Shown: positions 1-7,415 of the stretch, piece after piece
How the letters are laid out: every line of letters starts with the position of its first letter
Position numbering within the stretch: position 1 is the stretch's first letter
NCBI GenBank assembly: GCA_028277725.1
Contig: JANQFX010000080.1
Span: 1-32,153 of the forward strand
Length of the DNA: 32,153 nt
Direction of reading: 5' to 3'
Source: Thiohalocapsa sp.
GTDB lineage: Bacteria; Pseudomonadota; Gammaproteobacteria; Chromatiales; Chromatiaceae
The notes under the pieces: generated by a model
Told to the model about the DNA's origin: nothing
The model's database searches: none
What the model saw: the letters and a program-made list of their open reading frames with translations, nothing else
Translations under genes and position numbers: made by a program

Positions 1-225
1 GGTTGGACGGTGGTCAGGGTGCGTCCCGCGGGCCGTCCAGCGAGGCACAACGACGCGGAATAGTCTCTCTATTCCAAGAAGTTGTAACAAAGCTGGGCGG
101 CCCGCGGGGCGTGCCCTGGCGACCGTAGCGCCCGTCACCCAGTGGGTGATCCCAGGTTTGCCGCGGAACCAGAAACAAGTCAGCGCCTTACATAGAAATC
201 GGCGCGGTCAACTGCTCCATCTAGG
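1..225. repeat. Dispersed palindromic repeat, copy 1 (left end outside window)
   Basis: This stretch matches 26488-26644 over nearly its whole length. Shared landmarks are the GTTGGACGG start, the CCCGCGGG core, CGTAGCGCC, GCGGAACC/ACGGAACC, CAAGTCAGCG, GGCGCGGTCAAC and the CTCCATCTAGG end. The right terminus (209-223) is the inverted form of the left terminus seen in copy 2, so the element is bounded by imperfect inverted repeats of about 15 bp. Compared with copy 2 it carries about 76 extra bases around the CCCGCGGG core (see the nested element at 33-100). Most of the left half pairs with the stretch up to about 125, so the DNA or RNA could form one long hairpin. The element ends two to three bases before the stop codon of the hydrolase gene. 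No protein is encoded. It resembles a MITE- or REP-like non-autonomous element; the family is not recognised. Confidence 0.75.
33..100. mobile_element. Small palindromic insertion nested in the repeat
   Basis: The 68-bp segment is absent from the copy at 26488-26644 and is flanked by direct CCCGCGGG copies (25-32 and 101-108), like an 8-bp target duplication. Its ends CCGTCCAGC (33-41) and GCTGGGCGG (92-100) are inverted repeats with one G-T wobble. Inside, ACAAC (47-51) pairs with GTTGT (81-85), and GGAATAG (57-63) pairs with CTATTCC (69-75) around a 5-base loop. The two inner helices are separated by a symmetric 5+5-base internal loop. The flanking 8-mer is itself a palindrome, so loss from copy 2 by recombination between the 8-mers is an alternative to insertion. 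Confidence 0.6.
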
Positions 226-226
226 T

Positions 227-1045
227 TCAAACGCCCGAACGTAAGAGCGACTCGATGGCCGCGAGGAATGCCGGCGGGTCATCGGCGTGCACCCAGTGGC
301 CGGCATTGGCCACGGCTCGCAGTCGCACGAGCGGGAACAGGGTCCGCAGCGGCGCCAGGGCATTCGCGCCGATGTAGGCGGACTTGGTGCCGTAGATCAC
401 CTGCGCCGGTCCCGCGAACTGCCGGCCGTCGGCGACGGGGAAGTCGAGTAGCCTGGGCAGGGCGTCATCGATCACCGCGAGATTGCAGCGCCAGCCCCAA
501 TCACCCGCCGCATCTCTGCGCAGGTTCTGCAGCAGAAAGCCCCGAACCCGCGGGTCCTGCACCGGACCCGATGCCGCGTGCGCGAGTCGGGCATCCGCAT
601 CGGCACGATCGCGCACGCGCTGCAATGGCAGGGACCTCAGCGCCGCCACCAGCGTCTCGAACCGCGGCGGGTAACGCACCGGCGCGATGTCCACGACCCC
701 CAGGGCGGCGACCCGTTCCGGCGCCGCCAGCGCTAGCCACATGGCAGTCTTGCCGCCCATGCTGTGGCCGATGACCAGGGCCCGCTCGATGCCTTCGCCG
801 TCCATGAGCGCCAGCACGTCGGCCGCCATCTCCGGATAGCCCATCCGCATGCTGTGCGCGGAGGCGCCGTGGTTGCGCAGATCGGGCGCAAGCACCGGAT
901 GGCGTTCCGACAGCGCTTGCGCGACCGGGCGCCAATTGCCGCCGTTGCCGAACAGCCCGTGCAACAGGACGACGGGCACCCCCGGCGCACCGGAGCCCTG
1001 TCGATGGACGTGCAGCCCGAGTGTTCGGGTATCCGCCTGTGGCAT
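227..1045 (-). CDS. Alpha/beta hydrolase, YbfF-like esterase
   Basis: The 272-residue protein has an alpha/beta-hydrolase layout: an HG oxyanion motif near residue 29 (VVLLHGLFGNGGNW), the nucleophile elbow GHSMGG with Ser95, a probable acid at Asp119 (VVDIAPV) and the histidine at about 250 (AGHWVH). This spacing is that of E. coli YbfF and related broad-specificity acyl esterases; the physiological substrate is unknown. No signal peptide is seen, so it is probably cytoplasmic. The ATG start is supported by GGAG seven bases upstream on the minus strand. The gene is boxed in by repeat sequence: its stop codon abuts the end of repeat copy 1, and a solo repeat terminus lies just upstream at 1084-1110. 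It is divergent from the metallophosphoesterase at 1223. Confidence 0.85.
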   Translation of the reverse strand: MPQADTRTLGLHVHRQGSGAPGVPVVLLHGLFGNGGNWRPVAQALSERHPVLAPDLRNHGASAHSMRMGYPEMAADVLALMDGEGIERALVIGHSMGGKTAMWLALAAPERVAALGVVDIAPVRYPPRFETLVAALRSLPLQRVRDRADADARLAHAASGPVQDPRVRGFLLQNLRRDAAGDWGWRCNLAVIDDALPRLLDFPVADGRQFAGPAQVIYGTKSAYIGANALAPLRTLFPLVRLRAVANAGHWVHADDPPAFLAAIESLLRSGV

Positions 1046-1083
1046 GTGTCAGCTCCACGGCACTGAGGTGTCGCCGTCAAATC

Positions 1084-1110
1084 TGGATGGAGTCGTTGGA
1101 CGGTCGTCAG
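1084..1110 (+). repeat. Solo terminus of the dispersed repeat
   Basis: These 27 bases match the left terminus of repeat copy 2 (26488-26514) at 23 of 27 positions, including GGAG, GTTGGACGGT and GTCAG. The following sequence (aaaaccgaaac...) is unrelated to the element interior. It looks like an end left after deletion or rearrangement of another copy. It sits between the divergent hydrolase and metallophosphoesterase genes. Confidence 0.6.
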
Positions 1111-1131
1111 AAAACCGAAACAAAACAGCGG

Positions 1132-1160
1132 TCTTCATCGCATCTTCATGGTTTCTCAAC
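1132..1160 (+). promoter_or_regulatory. Weak Pho-box-like direct repeats
   Basis: The heptamer TCTTCAT occurs at 1132-1138 and again at 1143-1149, exactly 11 bp apart, with a third looser copy (TCTCAAC) 11 bp further on at 1154-1160. Pho boxes are heptamers (consensus CTGTCAT) separated by 4 bp, giving the same 11-bp period. The match to the consensus is only four of seven per heptamer, so this rests on spacing and on the function of the gene downstream. It lies 62 bp before the ATG at 1223. Confidence 0.35.
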
Positions 1161-1222
1161 CTGGATGAAACAATCCCGCGCGACCATACAGGGATTACCC
1201 CTATGACGCAGATCGCTTTGCG

Positions 1223-2116
1223 ATGAGCACAGTGTTCAAGACCGCGGAGACCCTCGGCGCGCTCGCCGCGAGCAAGCCGGGCATGTCCCGATCGACGACC
1301 GGTGGCCGCGTCGAACGGCTCAGTCCGCTGAAGTACCGGAGTATCTGGATCTCCGATGTCCACCTCGGTTCTCGTGGTTGCCAGGTCGGCTTCCTGCTCG
1401 ATTTCCTGCAGGCCACCGACTGCAAGCAGCTCTACCTGGTCGGCGACATCATCGATCTTTGGGCAATGAAGGGCGGTGTCCACTGGCCCCAGGCCCACAA
1501 CAACGTCGTGCGCGCCGTACTCGACAAGGCCCGTTCGGGCACGGAGGTCATCTACGTCCCCGGTAACCACGACGAGTTGCTGCGGGCGCACATCGGCACC
1601 GACTTCGGCAACGTGCGCATCCGAGACGAGGTGGTGCACACGAACGCCGATGGGCGCCGCTTTTTGATCCTGCACGGCGACAAGTTCGATCACGTGGTGC
1701 AGAACGAGCGCTGGCTGGCGGTGCTCGGCGCGCATGCCTACGATCTGCTGTTGGCGGTCAACCACCGGCTGAACTGGGTGCGGAGGCGACTCGGGTTGGG
1801 CTACTGGTCGCTGGCCGCGTATCTGAAGCAGCGCGTCAAGAACGCGGTCAACTACATCGGCGACTTCGAGCAGGCCGTCGCCGACGAGGCGCAGGCCCAG
1901 GGCGTGGACGGGATGATTTGTGGGCACATCCACCACGCCGAGATTCGCGACATGGATGGCGTCGTCTACTGTAACTGTGGTGACTGGGTCGAGAGCTGCA
2001 CCGCGCTGGTCGAGCACCACGACGGCAGTATGGAATTGTTGCGCTGGACCGAGGCGTTGGAGGTCCTGGCCACCGAGTGGCCATTACCCGCGGCGGCCAT
2101 AGCCAAGGCGGGCTGA
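1223..2116 (+). CDS. PlcP/LpxH-like metallophosphoesterase
   Basis: The 297-residue calcineurin-like phosphoesterase carries the full metal-binding set: Asp45 and His47 (SDVH), Asp75 (VGDIID), Asn115-His116-Asp117 (PGNHDE), His151 (LHGD), and His235 and His237 (CGHIHH). By homology to LpxH (COG2908) it would normally be labelled UDP-2,3-diacylglucosamine diphosphatase. However, the motifs RGCQ, the WPQAHN segment, YWSLAAYLKQRVKNAVN and YCNCGDWVES resemble, from memory, PlcP of rhizobia and roseobacters. PlcP is a phospholipase C that releases diacylglycerol from phospholipid under phosphate limitation. About 40 N-terminal residues precede the domain; a start at Met21 (1283) is also possible. 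An ATG-initiated seven-codon frame (1203-1226) ends overlapping the start codon. It is convergent with ampD; the PlcP versus LpxH assignment is an inference. Confidence 0.85.
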   Translation: MSTVFKTAETLGALAASKPGMSRSTTGGRVERLSPLKYRSIWISDVHLGSRGCQVGFLLDFLQATDCKQLYLVGDIIDLWAMKGGVHWPQAHNNVVRAVLDKARSGTEVIYVPGNHDELLRAHIGTDFGNVRIRDEVVHTNADGRRFLILHGDKFDHVVQNERWLAVLGAHAYDLLLAVNHRLNWVRRRLGLGYWSLAAYLKQRVKNAVNYIGDFEQAVADEAQAQGVDGMICGHIHHAEIRDMDGVVYCNCGDWVESCTALVEHHDGSMELLRWTEALEVLATEWPLPAAAIAKAG

Positions 2117-2130
2117 CCGAGTCGTTGTTG

Positions 2131-2147
2131 CTCGGGTCTGGCCCGAG
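2131..2147. terminator. Small hairpin between convergent genes
   Basis: CTCGGG (2131-2136) and CCCGAG (2142-2147) form a perfect 6-bp stem around a 5-base loop. It lies 15 bp after the metallophosphoesterase stop and before the convergent ampD stop. There is no T-tract, so it is only a weak bidirectional terminator candidate. Confidence 0.35.
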
Positions 2148-2186
2148 TCGGCCGAGGCCGTCCATGCGGTGCCCGCGAGCGCCGGT

Positions 2187-2783
2187 CTAGCTCTCTTGCT
2201 CGAACCCCGATGCCGCCAGCATCTCGCGCAAGCGTGCCCAGTCGAAGGCCGGCCCCGGGTCTGTCTTGCGCTCCGGCGCCACGTCGCTGTGGCCGACGAT
2301 GCGCCCGGTGGTGATGCGCGGGAAACGGCGCATGATCTCGCGCGTGAGGTCCGCCAGGCGCCGGTATTGGGCTTCGGTGAAGGCGATGTGATCCGTGCCC
2401 TCCAGCTCGATGCCGATGGAATAGTCGTTGCACTCGACCTTGTCCAGCCAGCGCGATCGTCCGGCGTGCCAGGCCCGCTTGGTCAGGTCGACGAACTGGA
2501 TCGCCTCGCCGTCCCTGCGGATGAAGAGGTGGGTCGAGAAGTCACCGTTGGCGATGTCGGCGAAATAGGGGTGCGCATCGGCGTCCAGGCGACCGCAGAA
2601 CAGCTGTTCCACCCAGGGACCGCCGAACTCGCCCGGCGGCAGTGAGATGTTGTGGATCACCAGCAGGTCGATCACCGCGTCGGCGGGGCGCTCGCCGAAG
2701 TTCGGTGTTGCTACATGGCGCAGGCCATCGAGCCAGCCGATGCGCTGCGGGGTGTTCCGGGGCGTCGGCTTGCTGTGCGTCAT
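2187..2783 (-). CDS. ampD: AmpD, 1,6-anhydro-N-acetylmuramyl-L-alanine amidase
   Basis: This 198-residue protein is the cytosolic zinc amidase that removes the peptide from anhydro-muropeptides during cell-wall recycling. The zinc ligands are visible: His44 (VIHN), His165 (GHSD) and Asp175 (KTDPGP). The catalytic-support residues Glu126 (IELEG) and Lys173 are also present, with the spacing known for Citrobacter AmpD. The lack of a signal peptide and the length (slightly over the usual 180-190) fit the cytosolic AmpD rather than the lipoprotein AmiD. The start codon lies two bases after the stop of a decayed frame (2786-3320), so ampD may be read from a promoter within that remnant. No ampE lies downstream. 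Confidence 0.93.
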   Translation of the reverse strand: MTHSKPTPRNTPQRIGWLDGLRHVATPNFGERPADAVIDLLVIHNISLPPGEFGGPWVEQLFCGRLDADAHPYFADIANGDFSTHLFIRRDGEAIQFVDLTKRAWHAGRSRWLDKVECNDYSIGIELEGTDHIAFTEAQYRRLADLTREIMRRFPRITTGRIVGHSDVAPERKTDPGPAFDWARLREMLAASGFEQES

Positions 2784-2785
2784 GA

Positions 2786-3320
2786 TCAGTCGTGCTCCGT
2801 GGCCATGCTCTTGATCACCAGTTCGGTCATGCCGACGATGCCGATGACCTCGCCGGTCTCCATGACCTCGGCGATGGTCTCCAGGATGCTGCGCGACAGG
2901 TGTTTCCCGACCAGCAGGCGATCAGCCCGAAGCCGTCGAGCAGCGGGCTGCGGTCCGCGATACTGCTCGATAGACCGAGCCCCAGGGTCGCCACCAGTGG
3001 CACCGTCACCGTCGACGTGGCGACATCGACCGAATCATACGCCGGCGCGATCAGTGCCTTCGGCGCAAGGGCCGCCTGATGAACTCGGGCGCCGTCAGCT
3101 GGTGCGCCATCAGCCCACCAAGCGGGAAGATCCCAGTCTTCAGTCCGTGCACGAACAGCGATAGCCCGATGACGAACATGGCGGCCCCGAGCAATGGGTA
3201 GACTAGGTTCGGGACGGACCCACGCAGCACGAACGTCTGGGATACCGCAATCACGAGCACGATGGGTGTCAGTATGATCGGCCGGATTCTTACACGGAAT
3301 CGTAATAGACTGGCCGGGAC
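2786..3320 (-). pseudogene. Decayed DUF1538-type membrane protein, fused to a second remnant
   Basis: Three pieces of minus-strand coding sequence lie in different frames. From about 3320 to 3051 a frame reads hydrophobic sequence with FVLRG, then [18 protein letters not shown], resembling the repeated half of DUF1538 membrane proteins. From about 3085 to 2930 another frame reads [17 protein letters not shown] and [10 protein letters not shown], resembling the DUF1538 carboxy-terminal half. Between them most of the expected protein is missing. From about 2925 to 2786 a third frame reads [17 protein letters not shown] and ends at TGA 2786-2788. HLSR-ILETIAE is reminiscent of the PII-like proteins often found beside DUF1538 genes, from memory and uncertain. 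I read this as a gene pair collapsed by deletions and frameshifts; sequencing error could explain one shift but not the missing length. Confidence 0.6.
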
Positions 3321-3365
3321 AATCTCCGGCGGGCAGGCGAAGGCTCGCGGTCTAGGGCAAGAACC

Positions 3366-5609
3366 ATGCTAACCGATCCTCCCGGCCCTCGTGCGGGACG
3401 CGTCAAGGACGCCTTGACAACCGATCTCAAGCACATGCTCGGCAGGTGCAGCGAGCTGATGCAGAGCGAGTTTCCGCCCCTTGTCGATCGCGCGCTGCAG
3501 CGGATCGACGATACGCTTTACGACTTCGCGGACAAGGCCGAGAGCGACCGCACCTACTTCGCGCATTTCGATGCCCAGCGGAGGCTGAGACGCGAGCGCG
3601 CAAACCTGAAGCGGCGATTCCTCCGCAACATGGCCGATACCATCGAGTTGTTCCAGGAAGGGGCGCGCACCCGGGGAATGGCCGAGGAGCAGAGCTTCGA
3701 TTCGGAGAGTCTGACGCTCGTCGGCGACAAGGACCTCGAGGAGTCCTTGGTGCTATCGAATATGGTATCGAAGGCCGATAGCCGCTACCTGACCCAGCTG
3801 ACGGCCTTGACTCGGCACTTCGCCGCCCTCCTCGGACGGCCTGGTCTTCGGGACAAGGACACGCCGATCAGTCCAACCGCAATCACCGATGCCTTCGCTT
3901 CGGCCCTGCGTTCGCTGGAAGACCTCGATCTTTCCACCGTGCTGGTGGTCCACAAGATCTTCGATCAGCAGGTCATGGACGGGCTCGGGGCCTACTACGA
4001 CAGGTGCCTCGCGTTCGCGGTGTCCCAGGGGCTCGATCCCAGCGTGCCCGGGCATGAGATCATCAAGCATGCCGATCGCGATGCCCCGGCAGCCGAGCCC
4101 GATGAGTCGCCCGCGGATGCACCTGCCGCCCGTCGCCCCGGTGTCCAGTCCACCTCGGATCAACGGCAGAACACCGCGCCCGGGCGGGCGCCCGGCGGTG
4201 GCTCGGAGCCCGCGTCGACCGGCCTCGGAGCCCCGGCATCCGCGTGCAACTTCGAGACCCTGCGCCGGGTGCTCGCCGAGGCGCGTCAGATGCCCGTGGA
4301 GCGTCCGGACGTCGGGACCATGGCCACCGCCGACCTCATCGCACTGCTCTCGAACGTGCAGCCGGAGGTGGCCCTCCAGGCCGCAGAGTCGGCGCTGACG
4401 CCTAGTGCGCTGCGCAGTGTTGTGGGCGACCGACTCAACGCCAGCATGGACCCGCGAGCGCCCAGTCAGCTGGCGCCGACCGACGAGGACACCCTGGATC
4501 TGATGTTTCTGTTGTTCGAGCAGTTGCTCGTGAGCCAAGACATCCCGGACCCGATCAAGATCCTGGTGAGTCGATTGCAGATCCCCTACGTGAAGATTGC
4601 ACTGCTCGACCGGCAGTTCTTCGACGACCCGGATTACCCCGCGCGGCGCCTGCTGAACACGGTGGCACTTGCCAGCATCGGTTGGAGCGAGGCCGGGCCG
4701 GGGTGTGACCAGGAGCTCTACCCGCTCATTGAGCAGATCGTCGGGCGTATCGTTATGGCACCGGATATCGAGCCCGCCCTATTCGTGACGCTGGAGCGTC
4801 AGCTCTCCGAATACGCCCGCGCCGAGCGCGACCGGGCCGCGGCGGTGGAGCATCGGACCTTACGGGATGCCGAGGCCCGCAGCCTGCGCACGGACGCGCT
4901 GCGCCAGGCGCGCTCGATGATCGACGCACAACGCAAGACGCATGGTGGCCTACCCGCGGTGGTCGATACCATTCTCGAACGGGGCTGGACGGATGCGATG
5001 GTCCGTGCGTACGCCGAGTCCGGCCGCAAAGGGCGTGACTGGCTGGATGGAGAGCGCATCCTGCGGGATTTGCTCTGGAGCGTCGCGCCGAAGCGCGATC
5101 CTGAAGAGCGTCGAGAGCTCTTACGCCGCATTCCGGAGCTGTTGCGGGACCTGGGCGAGCAGTTGTCCGCAGCGGTTGTGGATCAGCAACTCATCGCTCG
5201 GTGGCTGAAGGAGCTCAGGTCCGTCCACATCCGCGCCCTGCGTGGCGAGGCCCCGTCGACGCTCTCCGCCTCTGCGGGTTCGGCCGGTGCGCGTGCCGAA
5301 GTCCCCAGCGACGACCGCGGTCCCCGTTTGGCACTCGCGGGTGAATCCGCGCACCTCCCACCGGGTTGCTGGCTGGACATCGTCAGCGACGATGGCTCCA
5401 CGCAACGCTTCAAGCTGGCCTGGCGCGGAGTCGACGACGCGGGGCCGATGCTGTTCGTCGACCGCGGCGGGCGCAAGGCCTTCGAGTTGCCAGCTGCGGA
5501 ACTCGACGCGCTGCTCAAGGAGGGCTTGGCGACTGTCATCGGCACCGGAGAGGAGCCGTTGGTGGACCGTGCCATGGTGGCCGTCCGCCAGAGCCTGAGT
5601 ATTCACTGA
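3366..5609 (+). CDS. DUF1631 family protein
   Basis: The 747-residue protein has the architecture of DUF1631 proteins of gammaproteobacteria. An amino-terminal helical block (about 1-225) contains FPPLVDRALQRIDDTL and LVVHKIFDQQVMDGLGAYYD. A low-complexity Pro/Ala/Ser linker (about 240-290) follows, then a second helical block with LMFLLFEQLLVSQDIPDPIK (about 375-400) and a conserved carboxy-terminal region with a beta-rich end (GCWLDI, FKLAWRG). Members are cytoplasmic and of unknown function; some sit near cyclic-di-GMP or motility genes, but nothing here tests that. No signal peptide or membrane segment is seen. AGGG precedes the ATG by about nine bases. nadC follows 96 bases downstream on the same strand, so co-transcription is possible. 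Confidence 0.85.
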   Translation: MLTDPPGPRAGRVKDALTTDLKHMLGRCSELMQSEFPPLVDRALQRIDDTLYDFADKAESDRTYFAHFDAQRRLRRERANLKRRFLRNMADTIELFQEGARTRGMAEEQSFDSESLTLVGDKDLEESLVLSNMVSKADSRYLTQLTALTRHFAALLGRPGLRDKDTPISPTAITDAFASALRSLEDLDLSTVLVVHKIFDQQVMDGLGAYYDRCLAFAVSQGLDPSVPGHEIIKHADRDAPAAEPDESPADAPAARRPGVQSTSDQRQNTAPGRAPGGGSEPASTGLGAPASACNFETLRRVLAEARQMPVERPDVGTMATADLIALLSNVQPEVALQAAESALTPSALRSVVGDRLNASMDPRAPSQLAPTDEDTLDLMFLLFEQLLVSQDIPDPIKILVSRLQIPYVKIALLDRQFFDDPDYPARRLLNTVALASIGWSEAGPGCDQELYPLIEQIVGRIVMAPDIEPALFVTLERQLSEYARAERDRAAAVEHRTLRDAEARSLRTDALRQARSMIDAQRKTHGGLPAVVDTILERGWTDAMVRAYAESGRKGRDWLDGERILRDLLWSVAPKRDPEERRELLRRIPELLRDLGEQLSAAVVDQQLIARWLKELRSVHIRALRGEAPSTLSASAGSAGARAEVPSDDRGPRLALAGESAHLPPGCWLDIVSDDGSTQRFKLAWRGVDDAGPMLFVDRGGRKAFELPAAELDALLKEGLATVIGTGEEPLVDRAMVAVRQSLSIH

Positions 5610-5705
5610 GTGAGTGGCCGGTGCTCCGGTCCTCCACATTCCACCATCCGCACCGGGTCCGATCCTCGTCCAGGCCCCGGTCCTCTGCCTGCATCGAGAC
5701 TCACA

Positions 5706-6593
5706 ATGACTGCATCATCCGATGTCCCGGCGGTCGACGCCGAGCTCGCGTCTGCCATGCCACCCATCGACCATGTTCGGGCCCATGTCCAGGCGAGCCT
5801 GGATGAGGACGTCGGGGGTGGCGATGTCACGGCGCAACTGCTATCGGACGACAAACACGGGGCAGCGACCGTCATCACCCGCGAGTCTTCGGTACTCTGC
5901 GGACAGTCCTGGTTCGAGCTTGCCTTCACCCTCACCGATGCGCGAGTGCAGGTGCGCTGGCTCGCCCGCGACGGCGAGCGCCTGAGCCCCGGTGCGCACG
6001 TCTGCGAGCTGCAGGGGCCCCTGCGGGCCATCCTGACCGCCGAGCGCACGGCACTGAACTACCTGCAAACCCTCTCCGGCACGGCGACCCGGGCGGCCAG
6101 ATATGCGGAAGCCGTCGCCGGCCTTCCGGTGCGCATCCTCGATACGCGCAAGACATTGCCCGGGCTGCGCCGGGAGCAGAAGTACGCGGTGCGTTGCGGC
6201 GGCTGCCACAACCACCGCATGGGCCTCTTCGATGCGATCCTGATCAAGGAGAACCACATCGCTGCGGCGGGCTCCATCGCTGCGGCGATCACGAACGCAC
6301 GCCGTTGTGCACCGGCGGGGGTCGGCGTCGAGGTCGAGGTGGAATCCCTGGTGGAGCTGGAAGAGGCCCTGGAGGTCGGTATCGAGCGCGTGCTGTTGGA
6401 CAACTTCGACCTGGCCGATCTCCGCACGGCGGTCGCCTCGAATGGTGGCCGTGCGCGTCTGGAGGCCTCCGGCGGCATCAGGCTGGAGCGGCTGCGCCAC
6501 ATCGCCGAAACGGGCGTCGACGACATCTCGGTGGGGGATATGACCAAGAGCGTCGAGGCCGTGGACCTGTCGCTGCGGCTCGATATCGATTGA
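5706..6593 (+). CDS. nadC: Nicotinate-nucleotide pyrophosphorylase (carboxylating)
   Basis: NadC (quinolinate phosphoribosyltransferase) converts quinolinate and PRPP to nicotinate mononucleotide in de novo NAD synthesis. From the ATG at 5706 the protein is 295 residues, the normal length. Family motifs in order are [38 protein letters not shown] with the adjacent [26 protein letters not shown] and ASGGI, ending with [11 protein letters not shown] (usually VGALTKS). An in-frame GTG at 5610, directly after the upstream stop, would add 32 unconserved Pro/Arg-rich residues and is not preferred. A start at 5758 (MPPIDHV) is also possible. No nadA or nadB is in the window. Confidence 0.95.
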   Translation: MTASSDVPAVDAELASAMPPIDHVRAHVQASLDEDVGGGDVTAQLLSDDKHGAATVITRESSVLCGQSWFELAFTLTDARVQVRWLARDGERLSPGAHVCELQGPLRAILTAERTALNYLQTLSGTATRAARYAEAVAGLPVRILDTRKTLPGLRREQKYAVRCGGCHNHRMGLFDAILIKENHIAAAGSIAAAITNARRCAPAGVGVEVEVESLVELEEALEVGIERVLLDNFDLADLRTAVASNGGRARLEASGGIRLERLRHIAETGVDDISVGDMTKSVEAVDLSLRLDID

Positions 6594-6615
6594 TCCTGAC
6601 GATTGCAAAGGGGTT

Positions 6616-6656
6616 TTCAATAGAAAAATAAACTTTGGTAATTTAGAAAATTCTAA
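6616..6656 (+). promoter_or_regulatory. AT-rich promoter region of the sulfur globule gene, with a dyad
   Basis: The stretch of about 60 bases from 6600 is strikingly AT-rich against its GC-rich surroundings. A sigma-70-like promoter can be drawn with TTCAAT (6616-6621) and TAATTT (6639-6644) at 17-bp spacing. Overlapping the -10 is a dyad, TTAGAA (6643-6648) and TTCTAA (6651-6656), with a 2-bp spacer, placed like an operator. It precedes the ATG at 6725 by about 70 bases. The exact -10 is uncertain; TAATAT at 6654 is another candidate. Confidence 0.45.
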
Positions 6657-6724
6657 TATTATGGACCCTGCTGCTGCAGACGCTGCACAGCGCTTGCAAA
6701 CCCAGAAAACCTCGGAGAATACAG

Positions 6725-7105
6725 ATGAAAAAGCTTGCTACCGCCGCCGCCGTCGCTGCCCTGCTGGGTGCCTCTGCTTCCGCCAGTGCTTGGTGGGGTC
6801 CGGGTTGGGGCGGCCCGGGCTACGGCAATGGCTGGGGCGACGGCATCGGCGACATGTTCAGCGACATGTTCGGTGACGGCTACGGCGACTTCAACATGAG
6901 CATGTCCGGTGGTGGTCGTGGTTGGGGTCGTGGTCGTGGCTACGGCCGTGGCTACGGTAACGGCTACGGCAACCCCTACTACGGCGGCTACGGCTACCCG
7001 TACTACGGCGGCTACGGCTACCCCTACGCCGCGCCCTATGGTGCTCCGGTCGTCCCGATGGCTCCGGCTGCCCCCGCCGCTCCGGCTCAGCCCGAAGCGA
7101 AGTAA
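6725..7105 (+). CDS. Sulfur globule protein (SgpA/SgpB type)
   Basis: The 126-residue precursor starts with a Sec signal peptide ([22 protein letters not shown], cleavage about residue 22). The mature part is almost wholly Gly, Tyr, Trp, Asn and Pro. It opens with [17 protein letters not shown], then [27 protein letters not shown] repeats, PYYGGYGY repeats and an Ala/Pro-rich tail (PAAPAAPAQ). This order matches, from memory, the sulfur globule envelope proteins of Allochromatium vinosum, which coat periplasmic sulfur droplets made during sulfide and thiosulfate oxidation. GGAG lies seven bases before the ATG. A near-perfect 24-bp tandem duplication (6977-7000, 7001-7024; 23 of 24 identical) encodes YYGGYGYP twice. 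The gene stands alone with its own AT-rich promoter and a strong hairpin after the stop, suggesting high, independent expression. Confidence 0.85.
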   Translation: MKKLATAAAVAALLGASASASAWWGPGWGGPGYGNGWGDGIGDMFSDMFGDGYGDFNMSMSGGGRGWGRGRGYGRGYGNGYGNPYYGGYGYPYYGGYGYPYAAPYGAPVVPMAPAAPAAPAQPEAK

Positions 7106-7415
7106 GAAGGCTCCGCCCTCTGCCACCCTCGCCGGTCTCCGGCGGGGGTGCTGAACGCGACATGATGCTGCTGACGCACGGACGCGTCGCCTCTCTCCAC
7201 TGGACGCAGCCCCGGCCAAAGGCTTCCGGGAAGAGCTCTCCGTTCGAACCCGCTCCCGCCTCCCCCGACGTTTTCCTTCCCTAAGCCGGTTCCACGGCCC
7301 TCCGTCTCCTGGCAGCCACCGTTGCCAGCCATTCTTCTATACCCCTGTTCGCCGATCCAGGTGCCGCCTGTCGTGCGGACCTAGTTGTCGTTCGGTTTCT
7401 CGAAGCGCTTCGCGA
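7106..7415. other. Intergenic stretch between sulfur globule and glycosyltransferase genes
   Basis: About 310 bases separate two convergent genes. The first part holds the hairpin at 7124-7150. A 12-base palindrome CGAAGCGCTTCG lies at 7401-7412, just after the glycosyltransferase stop. Nothing else recognisable was seen between 7151 and 7400. Confidence 0.5.
7124..7150 (+). terminator. Strong hairpin after the sulfur globule gene
   Basis: CACCCTCGCCGG (7124-7135) pairs with CCGGCGGGGGTG (7139-7150): a 12-bp stem with one G-T wobble and a 3-base loop, 19 bases after the stop codon. No T-tract follows, so it may stabilise the messenger 3' end as much as terminate. Confidence 0.6.

Noticed and set aside
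222..245. GGTTCAAAC resembling a tRNA T-loop
   Set aside because: It spans the end of the repeat and the hydrolase stop; no acceptor stem, anticodon arm or D-arm can be drawn around it.
5610..5705. Longer NadC starting at GTG 5610
   Set aside because: The extra 32 residues are Pro/Arg-rich, not part of the family, and would make the enzyme longer than usual.
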